A stretch of 64,000 bases of DNA from Galeopsis tetrahit (lineage: Eukaryota; Streptophyta; Magnoliopsida; Lamiales; Lamiaceae), in NCBI GenBank assembly GCA_963675135.1, contig OY776130.1, positions 20,328,001-20,392,000 on the forward strand, read 5' to 3'. The translations under genes were made by a program, and so were the position numbers. The notes under the pieces are model-generated. The model was not told the origin of the DNA, searched no databases, and saw nothing but the letters and a program-made list of their open reading frames with translations. Within the stretch, counting starts at the first letter, position 1. Each line of letters starts with the position of its first letter. Positions 1 to 9,629 of the stretch are shown in pieces.

Positions 1-1359
1 AAAAATTGTTGCATATTCTCAGTGACATATGTAAAAATATGTTGCATATGACTTAAAAACGATTTTTGAAACACAATCTCGAAAATCGCGCACATTTATT
101 ATCTTTCTAAAATTAAAAAAATTTACTAATCTCCCAATTCGATTCCCGAAAATCACGAAATCAATTTTCTACATATGGAAAAATTGTTGCATATTCTCCG
201 TGACATGCAAAAATATATTGCATATAACTTAAAAATACTTCATAATATGCAATAGAATAATATATATGTAATAAAATGTTTTAAAAAATTCAAAATATGC
301 ATTTATGCAATAAATTGGGTTTACATGCATATGCAACGAAATTGAATGCTGTGTTATAAGCAAAACCCCAATAGTATCAGAGCTAAAAACTTTCACATCT
401 AACTGAATTATCAGCAACTGATTAATCTATCACCAACCGGTTAATCTTGATTTATCTTCACAGCAACTGCACAATCTTCACAACATCATAGTAGAAAAAG
501 GTTCACATTAATCTGCACAATCTTCACAGCATCAACGACACAATTTACTCGAAAACAAATTTTTAGACCACAATTTCTAACCAAATACTGCTAGATAAAT
601 ATAATAAATTAAACTCTAATTAATTCCAATTAATTAGCAGAAGCTAAACAATTATTGAATGGAAAATCACCTGCAGAACATTAGCAAAATCCATAGACCC
701 AAAATAAATTCAATTTAGCAACAACATAAACTGAGCTGACAGAAAAATTGGCATGAAAAACAAAATAAAAAATAAGAAAACAAATTTTGAATTTTCTCAC
801 CTACCAACAGCAACAGACGGCAAAACAAGAAAACAAAACAAATAATATCTTACCTTCTTCACCAGCCTACTGCAACAAGCGGCCCAAGACAGAAAAAGGG
901 AGAAAACATACCTTTCCCACCTACCTGCAGATGGCGGAGCAAAGCAGGCAGCAGCGACGGATGGCACCGCGGAATGTAGAAGACACCGCTGCGACGTCAA
1001 CAACTGCTCTTGGTCGCGAGCAGAGGCAGCGCCGGACACGTAGGGGGCGACGCGGCTAGGCTCGAAGCGCACAGGGGCATCGCAATTAGACGCGCGACAC
1101 GGTGGACGAAGCAGAAAGATCCGACGGTGGCAGTAGTCAGCCGATCTGGCCGTGCACGAAGACGGCAGCGATGAACTGATCTGAGAAACCCTCTCTGTAC
1201 TGGAACCCACACATACATACAGGTTGCGATCTATTTCGTATGATCTGAAATCACTGTAAATGATGTGCGAAAATAGGGGCCAAGGCGGTTGAACAGGAAA
1301 TAGCGACACTATCTGTCTTTCTCAGGCCGCGGCGGCGCTGGTTCAGATTCGGACGAGAT
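1..1359. other. Left flank of CACTA-2, no supported gene
   Basis: This is AT-rich sequence followed by a GC-richer block at about 880-1340. A direct repeat of about 55 bp is visible at 1-55 and 178-235, each copy containing attgttgcatattctc. The GC-rich block has open frames on both strands, but neither resembles a known protein and both are compositionally biased. On the minus strand several splice-donor-like strings occur (CAG/GTAGGT near 925, AAG/GTAAGA near 852), so a non-coding first exon of a minus-strand gene running off the left edge is possible. I would not call a gene. Confidence 0.4.
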
Positions 1360-1560
1360 CACTGCAACAAAATGCATTTCTGGTAACGAATTTATTTGTA
1401 ACCCAACGCTAAAATGGTTACAAAAAGTTGACTTATTTCTAACGAAATTAAATTTTTGTTACAAAATGTTAAATTTTAAAAAACAAGAAGTAATGGTCGT
1501 TACAAATAAAAAATTTGGTTACTAACAGTAAATGACTTCAAAACATATGTAAATTAAAGA
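1360..1560. repeat. Left terminal and subterminal repeats of CACTA-2
   Basis: A terminal inverted repeat of about 17 bp is followed by repeated GTAAC/GTTAC-containing motifs such as GGTAACGAA, GGTTACAAA and TTGTTACAAA in both orientations. In CACTA elements such subterminal motifs are the binding sites of the TNPA-type protein. That function is inferred from the family. Confidence 0.75.
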
Positions 1561-2051
1561 TAATTTTATTTATCCTACCTTAATTATCATTACACGCCGG
1601 CGCACATATATATATATATTTATATTTATTTACAATATATATGTATATGTATATTATCAATTAAAAAAAATATTTTTTCCAAAAATACATATAGATTTTT
1701 TATTTTCTTTATTCAATTAAAAGATGAAAAATAAAATGTTGTATGGATATATATTATGTTATTTATATAAAATACAATAACAGAAAAAAATAATTATTAA
1801 AATACTTTCAACTTCAAATATAATACTTAGAATAAAGAAACTATGAAAGTAGAGTTTTTCTTAGTGTAGTCAAACAGTACAAAATGACTATATAGTCAGC
1901 ACGTCAAAATGCGCCACGTGGCGTCGTATGCTTCGTATGAACCTGCTACCTGTTATACAGGTTTTAATTAATTAAATCATTTTTAAATTGTATTTTGTTA
2001 TTTACTATATTACCCTTCTATTATTAAAATATTTTTTAAAATATATATATA

Positions 2052-2267
2052 CTACCTCCGTCCCTGAAAAGTTTGCATAGTCACTCTCACGATATACCCG
2101 TTTTTACCCTTCATACAATATTTTTTGGAGTTCACCATACGCTCAATCAAACTACTTTATTTATTTTATATATAAAAATTTATAAAATTGTCTTCAAGGC
2201 TCTAATTATTACACTTTTTTCTTAAACTTCGTTCCATCAAATGTAAACTTTTCAGGGACGGAGGGAG
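2052..2267. mobile_element. Stowaway-type MITE (copy A)
   Basis: The element is 216 bp with inverted ends CTACCTCCGTCCCTGAAAAG and its mirror image, flanked by TA target duplications (2050-2051, 2268-2269). These are the hallmarks of the Tc1/mariner-type Stowaway MITEs. A near-identical sister lies at 43120-43336. Confidence 0.9.
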
Positions 2268-2399
2268 TATATATTAAGCACAATTACTATTCTACCCTTC
2301 ATTTATATATTAAGCACAATTATATATATAAATTAATTAATCAATACAAAAATAATGAAAGAATAAATTAAGTACTCAGTAGTATGTTGGGAACAAGAA

Positions 2400-2605
2400 G
2401 GCGTGTTAGGGATCTACCCTTCTTCCCCAATTTCATCGAAGGCGTGTTAGAGTTCTTTGTTAACCAATACAAAAATAAAATCTACCATTCTTCCCCAATT
2501 CCATCGAAGGCGTGTTAGGGTTCTTTGTTAACCAATACAAAAATTAAATCTACCCTTCTTCCCCAATTTCATCGAAGACGTGTTAGGGTTCTTTGTTAAC
2601 AACTG
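2400..2605. repeat. 68-bp tandem repeat, about three copies
   Basis: The motif ggcgtgttagggttctttg recurs at about 2441, 2509 and 2577 with a 68-bp period. Each copy includes cttccccaatttcatcgaa. It looks like a simple minisatellite within the CACTA-2 arm. Confidence 0.8.
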
Positions 2606-3646
2606 AATGAAGGTCTTTTTAATTCTTATGAAGGAAAAACGAAAGCAAGAAAGTTCCTTGTCCAAATGAATCGAAGCAACATAAAATCGAGAAATTTCAC
2701 AATGTTAATTCAAATACTCATAACAAATGACAGAAGTAAGAAAAAAAATCTGAAGATATACATAAGCAACTCATTGGTGGTAATTCACCTACCCCACAAT
2801 AATATTAAACTTACAAATTAAGAAAACTAAGAGGGGAGGAGATGATCGCCGGCGGCAGCAGAGAAGCGGCGCGTCGGCGGCAGGAGGAAAGTGGCGCGTC
2901 GGCGGCAGAATGGCAGCTGCTCGTCGGCGACGGAAGGGCAGCGGCTTGGGGCTGAAGCGGAGTGCTGTGTTAAAACCTACGTATTATGTTTTACATTATA
3001 ACTTCTTTTATTTTATTTAATTTTTTTTATTAATTTTAATAATAATATAAGGGTAAATAAGTAGTTTTATCATTATATATTTTAATTAAATTAATTAATA
3101 TAATAAATCTTTTTATTAAATTAAGGGTGAAACTGTAAATTCAAAATTATATATTTTAATTAATTATAAATATGACACCATACGACACATACGTTGAATA
3201 TTTTCAACACATACGTTGAATATTTTCAACACAAAGTACAAAAGATAACAGGTCATCAGATTTAAGCCTTTAAATTTGATTTTTAATGGTTCAGATTAAA
3301 TTGACTACGGTAGTTATACGACACCATACGACACTCTGACTACATGTAGAAGGTCCCATGAAAGTAGGACCTGCAACATTTATTAGTTTTACCATCGTAA
3401 TTCTCATTAATTAGTTTTACCATAATCTTGATAATTTTTATTAAGATATACCATCTAACAGCTAGAAGCCTAACAGAATATAATTGGGCCATAACTAATT
3501 ATGGTAACTAGCTATTCCAATCTGTAAACTAACTCACGTATATTATGCCACAATACAACAAATATAATATCAAGATAAAATACCATCAAATAGAAAAAGG
3601 CGGGTAAGTTTGGAGGGAACATAAATCTCCAATTCTAAATCCCTAA

Positions 3647-4487
3647 TGTGAGTGTTATCTCATAATCTCAGAATCAGCACACTAAGTGAGTAGTGAGCTG
3701 ATAGGATCAGATAAGATAACTTAGGCCTTATCAGATGAGTTTAAGGGTTTCAGTCAGATGAGAAGGTGATGCTTAGAGTTCAGCACAGTTGGCTAAATCA
3801 GCACAGTAAGATCAGCACAGTACTGGATCAGCTCAGTACCAGATCAGCACAGTACTTGGGTCAGCACAGTACTTGGTCAGTGCAGTTAAGATCAGCACAG
3901 TATGGAGTCTATCAGCAGAGTTAGCTTTTGATCATCAGAGCAGAAGAGTTGAGCATCAGCACACTAAGTAGTGTTCTGATCTTTATGGACAAGTCTTCTG
4001 GTTCGAAGTTAGTTAGTTTAACTAACTGTTTTACAGTTACAACTACTTGAGGGCATAACTACCATTTCAGTTGGGCAAATAACAGAGCACATGGGTTGTT
4101 ACAAGCGGTTGCAAACGGTTGATAACTACTCAAAACAGTTCCTAACAGCAGCAACTACCTTTGGTCTTTATAAACTCTTGTTTGTGTACATTGTAAAGGT
4201 TGGATGGAATTGTAGTACGTTTTGTAATCTTTGAGTTGTGTGAGTTCACGAGTGAAGTGAGGAAATATCCTATTCCGAGTGAATGAGTGTGTAAACATTC
4301 TTGATCAATCAAAGAAGTACTCGTCTGGTCCAGTGGATGTCGATCACATTGATCGAACCACTTAAATCCTTGTGTGTTGTTTGTCTCGTTGATTACTTTT
4401 TGAATTACTATCCTAGAACAGTTATTTCTTATATCTTCAAGTATTCTACTTGGTTGGAGACGTCTAACCTACCCGAATTACTTGACA
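3647..4487 (+). repeat. 5' LTR of Copia-1
   Basis: The LTR is 841 bp, starts TGTGAG and ends TTGACA. It matches 8627-9219 plus 19771-20018 almost perfectly. U3 contains a run of degenerate repeats built on gatcagcacagtact (about 3781-3905), a plausible enhancer region. A TATAAA box lies at 4169-4174. Confidence 0.95.
4169..4174 (+). promoter_or_regulatory. TATA box in the Copia-1 5' LTR
   Basis: TATAAA follows ctttggtctt about 320 bp before the LTR end. This is the expected position for the U3 promoter that drives the genomic transcript. The same box occurs in the 3' LTR at about 9149. Confidence 0.6.
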
Positions 4488-4489
4488 AT

Positions 4490-4507
4490 TGGCGCCGTCT
4501 GTGGGAA
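4490..4507 (+). promoter_or_regulatory. Primer binding site of Copia-1, TGGCGCCG type
   Basis: Two bases after the LTR comes TGGCGCCGTCTGTGGGAA. Most plant copia elements use the initiator-Met PBS (TGGTATCAGAGC), as the second copia element in this window does at 62021. The TGGCGCCGT start instead matches the complement of the 3' end of plant tRNA-Asp for about nine bases and then diverges. Its position makes the PBS role likely. The primer identity is inferred. Confidence 0.65.
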
Positions 4508-4530
4508 ACTGAAGTAGCTGCAGATAGAAG

Positions 4531-7500
4531 ATGGGGAATTCTACCAAGTACAACATAGAGAAGTTTACAGGCACGAGAGATTTTGGGCTGTGGAAGGTCA
4601 AGATGCAGGCCCTCCTTGAACAGCAAGGATTATTCGAGGCTCTCGAAGAATCCGAAGAGATTGCAGAGGAATCTGCAACAGCTGCGGCTGAAAAGAGCAA
4701 GTTGCTCAGAAAAGCTCGAAGCACGATCCTACTATGCCTTGGAGATAAGGTCTTGAGGGAGGTTGCTAAAGAGAAGACAGCGAAGGAGGTTTGGGATAAG
4801 CTTGAGAAGTTATATATGGTGAAAACTCTTGCTAACCGACTCTATTCGAAGCAGAAGCTGTATGCCTTTAGAATGGGAGATGACAAACCCATCACGGAGC
4901 AGCTAGATGAGTTCAACAAGATTCTTGATGATCTGGAGAATTTGGATGTCAAGTTAGATGAAGAGGATAAGGCTCTGATCTTGTTGAGTGCTCTTCCTAA
5001 GTCCTTTGAAATCCTAAAGGACACCATCTTGTATGGTAGAAAGGAGGCAATCACATTGGAGGATGTGATCTTGGCTGTCAAGTCCAAGCTGCTGCATAAT
5101 AAAACATCTCAAGGAGATAAGAGCAGTAGTGGAGAAGGATTGGCAATCAAGGGAGGTCAGAAGAAATCTGTCTCCAAGAAGGGGTCTAGTCAACCCAAGG
5201 GAGCTGATAAGGGAAAATCAGCTGTGTCAAATCAAGGGGAAGTTGTATGCCACCACTGCAACAAACCTGGGCACTTTAAGAGTACTTGTTACAAGTACAA
5301 ACAGCTTATGAGAAAAGCTGGTCCCAAGAACCCTGTTGATAAGAATCAAGCAAATCGAACCCAAGAAGATAAGGAGCAGAAAGGCTATGAGTCAGCTCAG
5401 TCCCTATCCATCACTTCCACTAAAGAACAGCAGGATTGGATTTTAGATTCAGGGTGTTCTTTCCACATGACTCCAAGGAGAGATTGGTTTCATGATTTTA
5501 AGCATCAGAATGGAGGTTCTGTGTTGTTAGGGAATGATCACACTTGCAAAGTCAAAGGTGAAGGTACAGTACACTTGAAGATGTATGATGGAGTAGTGAG
5601 GATTCTCAGGAGGGTCAGGTATGTTCCTGAACTCAAGAGAAATTTGATATCTCTTGGTATGCTGGATTCAATGGGCTACAAATTCCAGTCAGAAGATGGA
5701 GAGCTCAGAGTTTCAAAGGGGGAATTTACTGTTCTTAAAGGTGAGAGAAGGCAAGATCTCTACTTTCTTAAGGGAGGAACAGTAGTTGGGAGATCAGATG
5801 TGGCAAGGGTGCAAGACAACTCAATGTTGTGGCACAAAAGACTAGGTCATGTAGGAGAGAAGGGCCTATTTGAGCTAAGTAAGCAAGGATTGCTAGGTGG
5901 TGACAAGATCACAAAGCTTGATTTGTGTGAGCACTGCATTCTTGGGAAATCCAAGAGATTGAAGTTTGGGAAGAGTTCACACTCTACCAAAGGAATTTTG
6001 GACTATGTCCATTCAGATCTATGGGGGCCAGCTAGGAATCAGACCAGAAGTGGTGGGAGATACTTCATGTCTATCATAGATGACTACTCAAGAAAGGTAT
6101 GGATCACTATCCTGAAATCCAAGTCAGAAGCATTTGAAAAGTTCAAGGAATGGCTCACTGAGGTTGAGAATGTCTCTGGAAAGAAGCTCAAACATTTGAG
6201 AACTGATAATGGGTTGGAATTCATATCAGAAGAGTTCAATGTTTTCTGCAAGAAGAAGGGTATAGTGAGGCATAGAACAGTACCAGGTACACCTCAGCAG
6301 AATGGAGTTGCTGAGAGAATGAACCAGACTTTGCTTGAGAGAGTTAGATGCATGTTGAGCAGCTCTGGATTGCCTAAAGTATTTTGGGGAGAAGCAGTGT
6401 CAACAGCAGCCTATTTGATAAACAGAAGCCCTTCCTCAGCTGTGCAATTTAAAACCCCAGAAGAGTTATGGTCTGGCCATGCAGCTGAGTACAATAATTT
6501 AAGAGTTTATGGTTGTTCAGCATATGCCCATGTCAAGCAAGATAAGCTTGAGCCTCGAGCCTTGAAGTGTGTGTTCGTAGGGTATCCTTCAGGAGTGAAA
6601 GGGTATAGGTTGTGGTACCTTGAAGCTGGAATGCAGAAGTGTATTATCAGCAGAGATGTGACTTTTGATGAAAGTAGAATGCCATTGAAAGAAGAGGCAA
6701 GTTCAAGTACAACACACAATAAACCAGATGAGACACAGGTTGAGGTGGAGCATGTTGAAACCAGAACAGTAACTGAAGATCAGATTGATCCAGATGAGGA
6801 GGAGACTACTCATAGTGATACTGAGCTTCATGACTATCAGCTCACTAGGGACAGAACCAGAAGAGAAGTCCACCCACCCCAGAGGTATGGTCAAGCTGAC
6901 ATTGTATCATTTGCATTATGTGCAGCCCTTGAGGTGGAGTCTCTGGAGCCTAAAACTTACACAGAAGCCATCAACTGCCATGACAAAGAGAAGTGGTTAG
7001 TTGCTATGGAGGAAGAATTGTTATCTCTTAACAAAAACCAGACTTGGGAGATTGTTGAGAGGCCTAAGAACAAGAAACTTGTTGGGTGTAAGTGGATCTA
7101 CAAGAAGAAGGTGGAGGCTCAGAGAGGTGGCAAGATTAGATACAAGGCAAGGCTTGTAGCTAAAGGATTTACACAGAAAGAAGGTGTTGACTTTAATGAA
7201 ATCTTCTCTCCTGTTGTTAAGCATTGTAGCATCAGAATCTTGTTGGCTATGGTTGCTCAATATGAATTGGAGCTGCATCAGATGGATGTGACCACAACAT
7301 TTCTTCATGGGACTCTAGATGAGAAGATCTACATGAAAATACCAGAAGGGTTGGACATAGAAGATGGAGAAGACAAAGTGTGCTTACTCAGAAAATCACT
7401 CTATGGCCTCAAACAAAGCCCTAAACAATGGTACTTAAGGTTTGATGAGTACATTTGCTCAGCTGGTTTTGCAAGAAGCTTGTATGACAGCTGTGTTTAC

Positions 7501-8502
7501 TTCAGAAGAGTTGGAAGTTCAGTTACCTATCTTCTGCTGTATGTTGATGATATGTTAATAGCTGGGGAGTCTATTAACAGTATCAATCAAGTAAAAGAGA
7601 TTCTCAAAAGGGAGTTTGAGATGAAAGATCTTGGTGAAGCTAAAGTGATCTTGGGGATGGAGATCAGTAGAGTTGAGGGAGCAATTCAGCTTAGTCAGCC
7701 TACCTATCTGAAGAAGGTGTTAGAGAGATTCAGGATGCATCAAGCTAAGTCAGTTTCTACACCAATTGGTCAGCATCAGAAGCTATCCAATCAGATGTGT
7801 CCCAAGAACAGCCAAGAAAGAACTCAGATGAGTAAGGTTCCTTATGCCAGTGCAGTAGGGAGTTTAATGTATGCTATGGTGTGTTGTAGACCAGATTTAA
7901 CTCATGCAATGAGTGTAATCAACAGATACATGAGTGATCCAGGCTTAAGTCATTGGGAGACAGTTAAGTGGGTCATGAGATATGTTCTGGGATCAGCTGA
8001 GAAAGGTCTGAAATTTCAGAAGATATCAGATGAGGGAGAAGCACTTGTGGGATATGTTGATGCCGACTATGCAGCCAATGTAGACATAAGAAAGTCTTTG
8101 ACAGGGTATGTGTTCACCTTATTTGGTACAGCTATATCATGGAGGTCAATACATCAGTCCGTAGTGGCATTATCTACTACAGAATCAGAATATGTGGCCT
8201 TGACTGAAGCAGTTAAGGAGAGCATGTGGCTTAAGGGGATCTTGAAGGAGTTTGGTATATCACAAAGAAGTGTGACTGTCTTCTGTGATAACCAAAGCGC
8301 AATACATCTTGCAAAGCATCAGGGGTATCATGAGAGAACTAAGCATATAGATGTGAAGCTGTACTTTGTAAGAGATATTGTAGAGAAGGGGGTGGTCCAG
8401 GTAGTGAAGATTGCTACAGAGGAGAACCCTGTTGATGCGTTCACTAAGGCATTGCCAAAAGAGAAGTTTGGCTTGTGTCTTAGACTTATTGGACTGCATT
8501 AA
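4531..8502 (+). CDS. Ty1-copia Gag-Pol polyprotein, intact
   Basis: This is one uninterrupted frame of 1323 residues in the order Gag, protease, integrase, reverse transcriptase, RNase H, which defines Ty1-copia. Gag has a UBN2-type region (about residues 10-190) and a CCHC zinc knuckle beginning CHHCNKPGHF at residue 240. The aspartic protease motif LDSG has its Asp at 306. Integrase has the HHCC-type pre-integrase region, then catalytic D496, D559 and E595, which is exact DD35E spacing. Reverse transcriptase carries YVDDML at 1004-1009, and RNase H has an Asp at about 1177 in YVDADYA plus the STTESEY block. The conserved KTAFLHG block reads TTTFLHG here, an unusual substitution. The ATG at 4531 is the first in frame after the PBS. 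All catalytic residues are present, so the element could still encode active machinery. Confidence 0.97.
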   Translation: MGNSTKYNIEKFTGTRDFGLWKVKMQALLEQQGLFEALEESEEIAEESATAAAEKSKLLRKARSTILLCLGDKVLREVAKEKTAKEVWDKLEKLYMVKTLANRLYSKQKLYAFRMGDDKPITEQLDEFNKILDDLENLDVKLDEEDKALILLSALPKSFEILKDTILYGRKEAITLEDVILAVKSKLLHNKTSQGDKSSSGEGLAIKGGQKKSVSKKGSSQPKGADKGKSAVSNQGEVVCHHCNKPGHFKSTCYKYKQLMRKAGPKNPVDKNQANRTQEDKEQKGYESAQSLSITSTKEQQDWILDSGCSFHMTPRRDWFHDFKHQNGGSVLLGNDHTCKVKGEGTVHLKMYDGVVRILRRVRYVPELKRNLISLGMLDSMGYKFQSEDGELRVSKGEFTVLKGERRQDLYFLKGGTVVGRSDVARVQDNSMLWHKRLGHVGEKGLFELSKQGLLGGDKITKLDLCEHCILGKSKRLKFGKSSHSTKGILDYVHSDLWGPARNQTRSGGRYFMSIIDDYSRKVWITILKSKSEAFEKFKEWLTEVENVSGKKLKHLRTDNGLEFISEEFNVFCKKKGIVRHRTVPGTPQQNGVAERMNQTLLERVRCMLSSSGLPKVFWGEAVSTAAYLINRSPSSAVQFKTPEELWSGHAAEYNNLRVYGCSAYAHVKQDKLEPRALKCVFVGYPSGVKGYRLWYLEAGMQKCIISRDVTFDESRMPLKEEASSSTTHNKPDETQVEVEHVETRTVTEDQIDPDEEETTHSDTELHDYQLTRDRTRREVHPPQRYGQADIVSFALCAALEVESLEPKTYTEAINCHDKEKWLVAMEEELLSLNKNQTWEIVERPKNKKLVGCKWIYKKKVEAQRGGKIRYKARLVAKGFTQKEGVDFNEIFSPVVKHCSIRILLAMVAQYELELHQMDVTTTFLHGTLDEKIYMKIPEGLDIEDGEDKVCLLRKSLYGLKQSPKQWYLRFDEYICSAGFARSLYDSCVYFRRVGSSVTYLLLYVDDMLIAGESINSINQVKEILKREFEMKDLGEAKVILGMEISRVEGAIQLSQPTYLKKVLERFRMHQAKSVSTPIGQHQKLSNQMCPKNSQERTQMSKVPYASAVGSLMYAMVCCRPDLTHAMSVINRYMSDPGLSHWETVKWVMRYVLGSAEKGLKFQKISDEGEALVGYVDADYAANVDIRKSLTGYVFTLFGTAISWRSIHQSVVALSTTESEYVALTEAVKESMWLKGILKEFGISQRSVTVFCDNQSAIHLAKHQGYHERTKHIDVKLYFVRDIVEKGVVQVVKIATEENPVDAFTKALPKEKFGLCLRLIGLH

Positions 8503-8611
8503 ATTCCTCTGAGGAGAAGACTACTGTTCTTGTGGGAGAAGATCAGTAGTGGAGGCTATTCTTTGAGGAGAATAGTGTTGGTGTTTTGGTGGAGGTTAGT
8601 TCGATTATGAG

Positions 8612-8626
8612 CTAAAGGTGGAGAAT
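8612..8626 (+). promoter_or_regulatory. Polypurine tract of Copia-1
   Basis: The purine-rich string ctaaaggtggagaat lies directly before the 3' LTR. It is the usual primer for plus-strand DNA synthesis in plant copia elements. Confidence 0.75.
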
Positions 8627-9219
8627 TGTGAGTGTTATCTCATAATCTCAGAATCAGCACACTAAGTGAGTAGTGAGCTGATAGGATCAGATAAGATAAC
8701 TTAGGCCTTATCAGATGAGTTGAAGGGTTTCAGTCAGATGAGAAGGTGATGCTTAGAGTTCAGCACAGTTGGCTAAATCAGCACAGTAAGATCAGCACAG
8801 TACTGGATCAGCTCAGTACCAGATCAGCACAGTACTTGGGTCAGCACAGTACTTGGTCAGTGCAGTTAAGATCAGCACAGTATGGAGTCTATCAGCAGAG
8901 TTAGCTTTTGATCATCAGAGCAGAAGAGTTGAGCATCAGCACACTAAGTAGTGTTCTGATCTTTATGGACAAGTCTTCTGGTTCGAAGTTAGTTAGTTTA
9001 ACTAACTGTTTTACAGTTACAACTACTTGAGGGCATAACTACCATTTCAGTTGGGCAAATAACAGAGCACATGGGTTGTTACAAGCGGTTGCAAACGGTT
9101 GATAACTACTCAAAACAGTTCCTAACAGCAGCAACTACCTTTGGTCTTTATAAACTCTTGTTTGTGTACATTGTAAAGGTTGGATGGAATTGTAGTACGT
9201 TTTGTAATCTTTGAGTTGT
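8627..9219 (+). repeat. 3' LTR of Copia-1, first part
   Basis: This is identical to the first 593 bp of the 5' LTR apart from one visible substitution (tgagttgaag here, tgagtttaag there). It is interrupted by the CACTA-1 insertion after ...ttgagttgt. Confidence 0.95.
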
Positions 9220-9239
9220 CACTACAAAAAATGCGCGCT

Positions 9240-9590
9240 TTTAGGACGGACACATGCTGACGGATTTTAGTCCGTCAGCATTTCCGACGGATATGCTGAC
9301 GGAATGCTGATGGATTGAAAAGTCAACATCAATGCTGACGGATTTCCGTTCCGTCAGCATTTGCCGAGGGAAATGCTGACGGATTTCCGTTCCGTCAGCA
9401 TTTACCGAGGGAAAATGCTGACGGATGTTTTGAAATTTGTATCCTGACGGAAATGCTGACGGATAATCCGTCAGCAAATGGCATGTTGATTTCGCACCGC
9501 CTCGTTTTCCAATAAGGTAACCGTTGGCTTTAAAGTCGGCGGTTACCGAGGGAAATGCCGACGGAATATCCGTCGGTATTTCTTTTTTTT
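9240..9590. repeat. Left subterminal repeat cluster of CACTA-1
   Basis: There are many direct and inverted copies of a TGCTGACGGA/TCCGTCAGCA and CCGACGGA/TCCGTCGG core, often paired as short palindromes. By analogy with En/Spm these are sites for the element's own TNPA protein, which organises the ends for transposition and can act on the promoter. Confidence 0.9.
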
Positions 9591-9595
9591 TTTAA

Positions 9596-9602
9596 TATAT
9601 AA
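9596..9602 (+). promoter_or_regulatory. TATA box of the CACTA-1 TNPA-like gene
   Basis: TATATAA sits immediately after the left subterminal motif cluster and about 130 bp before a likely first splice donor (gatacg/gtacgt at 9726/9727). This gives a short non-coding leader exon. Confidence 0.6.
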
Positions 9603-9629
9603 GGGCCTCAAATCAATCAGATCCTCGTT

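Larger units (their letters stand above)
1561..3641. other. Left arm of CACTA-2 before the Copia-1 insertion, no gene seen
   Basis: This is AT-rich non-coding sequence. It holds a Stowaway MITE (2052-2267), a 68-bp tandem repeat (about 2400-2605), a GC-rich patch of GGCGGC/CGTCGGCG runs at 2840-2960, and a 22-bp tandem duplication containing acacatacgttgaatatttt at about 3186-3233. No open frame with recognisable content was found. Confidence 0.6.

Noticed and set aside
797..1309. 170-codon minus-strand open frame in the GC-rich left flank
   Set aside because: It has no recognisable domain and biased composition, overlaps another frame, and contains donor-like splice strings. A coding call is not supported.
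1866..3345. Possible terminal-repeat element with TGTAGTCA-like ends
   Set aside because: Similarity between the ends is only a few bases and no target duplication could be found.
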